A DNA stretch of 7,555 nt from Candidatus Rokuibacteriota bacterium (GTDB lineage Bacteria; Methylomirabilota; Methylomirabilia; Rokubacteriales; CSP1-6), in the NCBI GenBank assembly GCA_003220195.1, contig QHRT01000138.1, forward strand, positions 1-7,555, given 5' to 3'. The stretch's first letter is position 1. Each line of letters starts with the position of its first letter. The position numbers and the translations under genes were made by a program. Positions 1-7,555 of this stretch are shown here, piece after piece. Under the pieces are notes generated by a model. That model was not told where the DNA came from and searched no databases. It was given only the letters and a program-made list of their open reading frames with translations.

Positions 1-813
1 TGGCGAGCAAGAACACGGTCGACACCGAGATGACCGCGATCGAGGATGCCGAGAGTCGCGGGCGCAACGAGCTCTGGCCGTTCTGGCGACGCGTCTACGC
101 CGAGCGCGATCCGCTCCCGGCTCTCCGATGCGAGGTGAGCCGCCCGACGTACCGGTTCGACGAGGGTGAGCCGCTGCCGGAGGAGTACAAGACGCTCTTG
201 ATCAGGATGCTGCGCCACGAGGGCGAGCGCGCCGGCAACAAGAGCTTTCTCGGTCTCATGGCGACGTGTCTCGACCTCGCCGAAGCGATGTTCCCGCCGT
301 ACGCCAGGCTGCTGAAGGCGGAGTACGTCGCGGAGGAGCTGAAGCACGCGATCATGTTCCACCGTCTCGCCGTCGGACTCGATCGCGAGTTCGCGCTGCT
401 CGACGTGCCGTATGCCCACTACTCGTTCCACCTACTTCTTCGTGGACCTGAACGGCGCGTTCCACGCGCGCGACTGGCGAGAGTCGAGCTACGTGCCGCT
501 CGCCAAGATGGCGGCGACGGTCGAGCGGGACGAGCTCGGGCACTCCGAGATGGGCTATCACTTCCTCTCGGACATCTGTTCCGACCGTGGCGGACGCACG
601 CTCGTGCAGGCACTACTCGGCAAGTGGTATCCCGCCGCGCTCGACATGTTCGGCCGATCGGATTCGCGGAACGTCCCGAAGTTCATCCACTGGGGACTCA
701 AGAGCGTGGGCAACGCCGAGATCAGGAGCGCGTACAAGGGCTACGTCGACGGAAAGCTCGCGGCGCTGGGGCTCGACGTCCCGGACGAGCGCGCCCGCCG
801 GCGCTTCCTGTGA
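1..813 (+). pseudogene. PaaA/PaaC-type ferritin-like di-iron oxygenase subunit, frameshifted
   Basis: This looks like a relative of the catalytic subunit of ring-1,2-phenylacetyl-CoA epoxidase (PF05138), a soluble ferritin-like four-helix protein that activates O2 at a di-iron site. The N-terminal half reads in the frame of the ATG at 30 and contains an ExxH iron motif in EELKH (codons 336-347). The C-terminal half reads one base further on. It carries a VDLNGAF helix (possible Asp ligand), a second ExxH in DELGH (529-543), and a WYPAALDMFG block followed by a GLDVPD ending. These resemble the WWPALMMFG and GMTVPD segments I recall from E. coli PaaA. The frames join near 432, as if one extra base lay in 'ccacctac', giving about 261-271 residues against roughly 310 for PaaA. 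The first bases 'tggcgagcaag' suggest the true ATG begins one base before the window. The expected helix-1 glutamate is not clearly aligned. No paaB, C, D or E partner is visible downstream. The family call is fairly sure; the substrate is unknown. The shift could be a real mutation or a sequencing error. Confidence 0.5.
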
Positions 814-878
814 TGCTCAACGCTCCACCTCATCGACGTCCGCACGACCGAACCGCCTGACCTGTCGACGACGTGCCA

Positions 879-896
879 GGCGACGACTTCGTCGCC
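879..896. repeat. Perfect inverted repeat / hairpin
   Basis: GGCGACGA-CT-TCGTCGCC: 8-base arms around a 2-base centre (in RNA, more likely a 7-bp stem with a 4-base loop). It lies about 65 bases after the stop of the oxygenase gene. No T-run follows, so it is not a classical intrinsic terminator; it could be a transcript-end hairpin or an operator. Chance occurrence is possible in such GC-rich DNA. Confidence 0.5.
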
Positions 897-1075
897 GAGC
901 CGGCAATCATTTGGAGTCCCTGGTGCGAAATCTCTTGCACACCGGCGCTGGCACACCGCGGACCATCGACAGCCGGCAACCGTACGAGGCAGTGCCGGAT
1001 GACGCGCCTTGCACGCGATTCCCTTCGACTCCAGGCCGAATGCCTATGGCACACCCAGTGCACTGCGACGGGCTC

Positions 1076-1079
1076 GGAG
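1076..1079 (+). promoter_or_regulatory. Ribosome binding site that fixes the start at ATG 1090
   Basis: GGAG sits 10 bases before ATG 1090. The same frame is open upstream to a TTG at 1009, but those 27 extra codons are low-value sequence lying before the first beta-strand of the formyltransferase fold (RLVVFTSG). The ATG with this Shine-Dalgarno is therefore preferred. Confidence 0.5.
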
Positions 1080-1089
1080 AGAACAAAGA

Positions 1090-2826
1090 ATGGCGAAGCG
1101 ATTCCGGCTCGTCGTGTTCACGAGTGGCCCGCTCGCGACGGTGAACCGCATCTTCTTCGAGCGGATGGCCCGTGATCCAGCCCTCGACCTGGTCGGAATC
1201 GTGGTCGACGAGTACCAGCGACCGCGACGCCCGCTCCCGGTCAGGATCGCGCGAGCCCTGCGCGAGGACGGCTGGACGTGGGTGCGGTTCAAGGCCGGCT
1301 CCGCGGTGCAGCGGCTCGCCGATCGCGTCATCACGCGGGCGTGGGAGCGTTTCCACCCGGTCGTCGCCAGCGACGAGTCGTACGAAGTCTTCGAGCAGCG
1401 GACCGGCGTCCCGGTGCACCGCGTGGCCGACATCCATAGTGATGCCAGTCTTGCGCTGATCCGTGGACTCGAACCGCGTCTCGGCGTCATCGTCGGCACG
1501 CGGATCCTGCGCGATACCGTGCTGGCCATTCCGGACCTCGGCACCGTGAACATCCACAAGAGGAAGGTTCCCGAGTATCGCGGCGGCGGACCCGTCGGCT
1601 ACTGGGAAGTGCTCGCCGGCGAGCGCTCGATCGGCGTGACGATTCACTGGGCGGTCGCCCAGGTCGACGCCGGAGATGTTCTGGGCCAGATCGAAATTCC
1701 GATCGAGGAGTGTGACACGCTCGCGAGCCTCAGGATCAAGGCGGACATCGCGGGGGCGAACCTGTATCACCGGGTCATCCGAGATATCGCCGCGGAGAAG
1801 CACGCCCCGATCCGTCAGGACATGACGAATGCCCGCACGTTTCGTGCGCCCACCGACGCGAAGGTGTGGCGACTGGAACAGAAACTGCGGCGCCGTGCGA
1901 CCGCGCGGATGCCGGCCCTGCGAGTCCAGCCGTCCTGGCTCACCCGTGCGAGGCTGGTCGCTCAGTATGTCGTCGTACTTCCCCGGCTGCGTGCGACGAG
2001 CCGTCGTCTCGTCCAGGCGGGCACGGCGCCGATCGCGATGCTGTTCTACCACGTCGTCGCGAACCGTGTGGTGAACCACCTCTGCATTCCACTCGAGCAG
2101 TTCGCGCGGCACGCGGACTTCTTGCGACGCTACGTCGGCATTGTCTCGCTGCACGAGGCGGTGGAGCGCCTTCGCTCGGGGAAGAACGATCGGTACGCGG
2201 CCGCCATCACGTTCGACGACGGGTACCGTGACAATCACTGGCTCATCGCGTATCTGAAGTACTTCGAGATTCCGGCCACCTTCTTCGTGTCGGCCGGACA
2301 CGTCGACGACGGCACGCCGTTCGCGCACGACCACGAGGCCGGGTTCGCCGCGCCGCCGATGCGGCGGGAAGACGTCCGCGCGTTGAGCGCGTCCGGCTTC
2401 ACGGTGGGGTCGCACGCGCTGTACCACGAAGACTTCGCGTCCGCGGAACCGGCCGCGATGGATCGCATACTCAGAGAGAGCCGGGAGGCGATCACCGCGA
2501 TGACCGGTCGCGTTCCGCATCACTTTTCGTTCCCATTCGGCGAGCGCGAACGCCAGGTCACCTCCAGGACGCTGGCGCTCGCGCTCCGTCATTATCCGTT
2601 CGTGTACTCGGCCTATGGCGGCTACAACCTGCCCGACGTCGACGCCCGGCACTTCGTCCGCCTCGCTGCGCCGGTCGACGTCCTGACTCTTGCGCTCGTG
2701 TGCGACGGGTACCCGGGCTTCCGGCAGTGCCTGCGCGGCCAGGCGTGGGACGCTGGCGCTCGCACGTTGGCGATCGCGCCGCCCGAGGTGCCGAGTACCG
2801 TCGCCGCGCGCGCAGACGCGGCGTAG
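1090..2826 (+). CDS. Fused formyltransferase - polysaccharide deacetylase (NodB/CE4)
   Basis: A 578-residue, two-domain, probably cytoplasmic protein with no signal peptide or clear membrane helix. Residues ~3-240 are a formyl_trans_N domain. It has the N154-I-H156 pair, the folate-site YRGGGP loop, GVTIH, and D193 in VDAGD, matching the Asn-His-Asp triad of methionyl-tRNA, GAR and ArnA formyltransferases. The usual SLLP after the NxH is replaced by KRKVP. A linker (~245-315) is rich in Arg and hydrophobics. Residues ~316-545 are a CE4 deacetylase: MLFYH (317-321), TFDDG (374-378, Asp376 base and Asp377 metal ligand), SHALYH with His442 and His446, and a FSFPFG motif. The domains imply N-formylation of an amine, probably an amino sugar, using N10-formyl-THF, plus hydrolytic removal of an acyl or formyl group. 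In the Arn pathway these two steps are done by separate proteins, ArnA and ArnD. The substrate is unknown and no sugar-biosynthesis gene is visible nearby. All key residues of both domains appear present, so both are probably active. Confidence 0.5.
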   Translation: MAKRFRLVVFTSGPLATVNRIFFERMARDPALDLVGIVVDEYQRPRRPLPVRIARALREDGWTWVRFKAGSAVQRLADRVITRAWERFHPVVASDESYEVFEQRTGVPVHRVADIHSDASLALIRGLEPRLGVIVGTRILRDTVLAIPDLGTVNIHKRKVPEYRGGGPVGYWEVLAGERSIGVTIHWAVAQVDAGDVLGQIEIPIEECDTLASLRIKADIAGANLYHRVIRDIAAEKHAPIRQDMTNARTFRAPTDAKVWRLEQKLRRRATARMPALRVQPSWLTRARLVAQYVVVLPRLRATSRRLVQAGTAPIAMLFYHVVANRVVNHLCIPLEQFARHADFLRRYVGIVSLHEAVERLRSGKNDRYAAAITFDDGYRDNHWLIAYLKYFEIPATFFVSAGHVDDGTPFAHDHEAGFAAPPMRREDVRALSASGFTVGSHALYHEDFASAEPAAMDRILRESREAITAMTGRVPHHFSFPFGERERQVTSRTLALALRHYPFVYSAYGGYNLPDVDARHFVRLAAPVDVLTLALVCDGYPGFRQCLRGQAWDAGARTLAIAPPEVPSTVAARADAA

Positions 2827-2836
2827 CGCCGCGGGC

Positions 2837-2846
2837 CTTCGCGAAG
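2837..2846. repeat. 10-base palindrome in front of the lhr -10 box
   Basis: CTTCGCGAAG is a perfect palindrome centred about 15 bases upstream of the TACAAT box, where a -35 element would lie. It could be a small operator. It is short enough to be chance. Confidence 0.5.
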
Positions 2847-2856
2847 AACGGCCGGG

Positions 2857-2862
2857 TACAAT
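2857..2862 (+). promoter_or_regulatory. -10 box of a probable leaderless promoter for lhr
   Basis: TACAAT (consensus TATAAT) ends 8 bases before ATG 2871, so transcription would begin at or within a base or two of the start codon. No Shine-Dalgarno precedes the ATG, which fits a leaderless mRNA. No good TTGACA-like -35 is seen at 16-18 bases spacing. The box lies in the 44-base gap after the deacetylase stop, suggesting lhr has its own promoter. Confidence 0.5.
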
Positions 2863-2870
2863 GACTCGGC

Positions 2871-7215
<4,345 letters not shown>

Positions 7216-7217
<2 letters not shown>

Positions 7218-7230
7218 TGGTGTCACCATC
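7216..7230. repeat. 15-base perfect palindrome across the end of lhr
   Basis: GATGGTG-T-CACCATC: 7-base arms around one central T. It overlaps the lhr stop codon (7215-7217) and lies just upstream of a TACAGT box. Its position would suit an operator for the downstream Uma2-family gene. As RNA the 1-base loop is too tight for a full stem, and no T-run follows, so a classical terminator is unlikely. Confidence 0.5.
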
Positions 7231-7234
7231 CTGA

Positions 7235-7240
7235 TACAGT
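7235..7240 (+). promoter_or_regulatory. Possible -10 box for the Uma2-family gene
   Basis: TACAGT, within GATACAGT, lies 49 bases before ATG 7290 and 4 bases after a 15-base palindrome. Four of six bases match TATAAT. No good -35 is seen at normal spacing, so this is a weak call resting on position. Confidence 0.5.
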
Positions 7241-7289
7241 TGTCGCCATCGCGGGCGTGTGACATCGTCCACGCCGCGGATGCAGATCA

Positions 7290-7555
7290 ATGACGACGCA
7301 AGTCAGACGCAAGCTCGATTACGACGATTACGTGAGATTGCCGGACGACGGCAAGCGCCATGAAATTCTCGACGGCAAGCTCTACGTGACGCCGTCGCCG
7401 AACCCGTACCATCAGCGCTTGTCGAAACGGCTTCAGCGACGGCTCGAAGACTATTTCGAAGCTCCGGGCCGAGGCGAGGTGTTTGACGCGCCGATCGACC
7501 TGATCCTCGGCGTGCACGACATCGCGGTGCCCGACATCCTGGTCGTGGGGAACGA
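7290..7555 (+). CDS. Uma2 family (DUF820) PD-(D/E)XK-like endonuclease, 3' end outside the window
   Basis: The first 88 codons of a protein that matches the Uma2/DUF820 family (PF05685), whose members have a restriction-endonuclease-like fold and are usually about 180-200 residues long. The family's pattern is clear: YDDYVRLPDDGKRHEILDG near the start with Glu25, the VTPSPNPYHQRLS segment (33-45), GEVFDAPIDLIL (62-73), and the VPDILVV strand with Asp82, probably one of the metal-binding acids. The closing acid-x-Lys strand would lie beyond the window end. ATG 7290 opens this frame; an ATG at 7280 is in another frame that soon stops. The Shine-Dalgarno is poor (only GGA around 7278-7280). Uma2 proteins are common in multicopy in Cyanobacteria, Chloroflexi, Planctomycetes and Acidobacteriota. 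Their role is poorly known, with nuclease activity inferred from the fold. The 72-base gap and possible promoter suggest a unit separate from lhr. Confidence 0.5.
   Translation, partial: MTTQVRRKLDYDDYVRLPDDGKRHEILDGKLYVTPSPNPYHQRLSKRLQRRLEDYFEAPGRGEVFDAPIDLILGVHDIAVPDILVVGN

Larger units (their letters stand above)
814..1089. other. Non-coding spacer between the oxygenase and the formyltransferase/deacetylase gene
   Basis: About 276 bases without a credible gene. Short open frames cross it, but their translations are Arg/Ser/Pro/Thr-rich, match no family I know and run into the neighbouring genes. It contains a perfect hairpin (879-896), a looser inverted repeat CCGGCA...TGCCGG (972-977 and 993-998), and two copies of GCCGGCAA (899-906 and 972 region). 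I found no convincing sigma-70 promoter, although the downstream gene presumably needs one given the distance. No riboswitch or tRNA fold was recognised by eye. Confidence 0.5.

Noticed and set aside
1009..1089. TTG start at 1009 adding 27 codons to the formyltransferase/deacetylase protein
   Set aside because: ATG 1090 has a GGAG site at suitable spacing and directly precedes the first strand of the domain; the extra residues add nothing recognisable.
873..1175. A 100-codon + strand frame in the spacer
   Set aside because: No similarity recognised, it overlaps the start of the next gene, and its codon composition lacks the GC3 pattern of the real genes.
907..2652. A 581-codon open frame on the minus strand opposite the formyltransferase/deacetylase gene
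   Set aside because: Its translation is Arg/Val/Asp-rich with no recognisable motif, and the + strand frame has clear catalytic motifs throughout. Long antisense frames are expected in GC-rich codon usage.

Overview
The window is a stretch of ordinary, GC-rich bacterial chromosome with all four protein-coding genes on the + strand. GC-rich third codon positions produce many long but spurious open frames on both strands. The organism cannot be fixed from sequence alone. Uma2-family genes, the very high GC content and a TACAAT box placed directly in front of an ATG (likely leaderless start) are compatible with Acidobacteriota (for example Vicinamibacteria-like lineages) or another high-GC environmental phylum; this is only an inference.

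Layout. Bases 1-813 hold a PaaA/PaaC-type ferritin-like di-iron oxygenase subunit whose reading frame is broken by a one-base shift near 432. Its 5' start probably lies one base outside the window. Bases 814-1089 are a non-coding spacer with one neat hairpin. Bases 1090-2826 encode a 578-residue fusion of an N-terminal N10-formyltetrahydrofolate-dependent formyltransferase domain and a C-terminal NodB/CE4 polysaccharide deacetylase domain. This is the most interesting gene here, because it joins the chemistry of adding a formyl group to an amino sugar with a domain of the class that removes acyl or formyl groups. After a 44-base gap with its own -10-like box comes a full-length Lhr DNA-repair helicase (2871-7217, 1448 residues). 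A 15-base perfect palindrome overlaps the end of that gene. The window closes with the first 88 codons of a Uma2-family (PD-(D/E)XK-like, DUF820) protein starting at 7290.

How the genes work together. There is little sign of one shared pathway. The formyltransferase/deacetylase fusion suggests surface-glycan or amino-sugar modification, the PaaA-like protein suggests an oxygenase, Lhr acts in DNA repair, and Uma2 is a putative nuclease. Each of the last three genes has its own upstream gap, and two of these gaps have promoter-like signals, so they are probably separate transcription units. I see no CRISPR array, tRNA, rRNA, insertion sequence or phage signature. The best candidate for something under-described is the fused formyltransferase-deacetylase.
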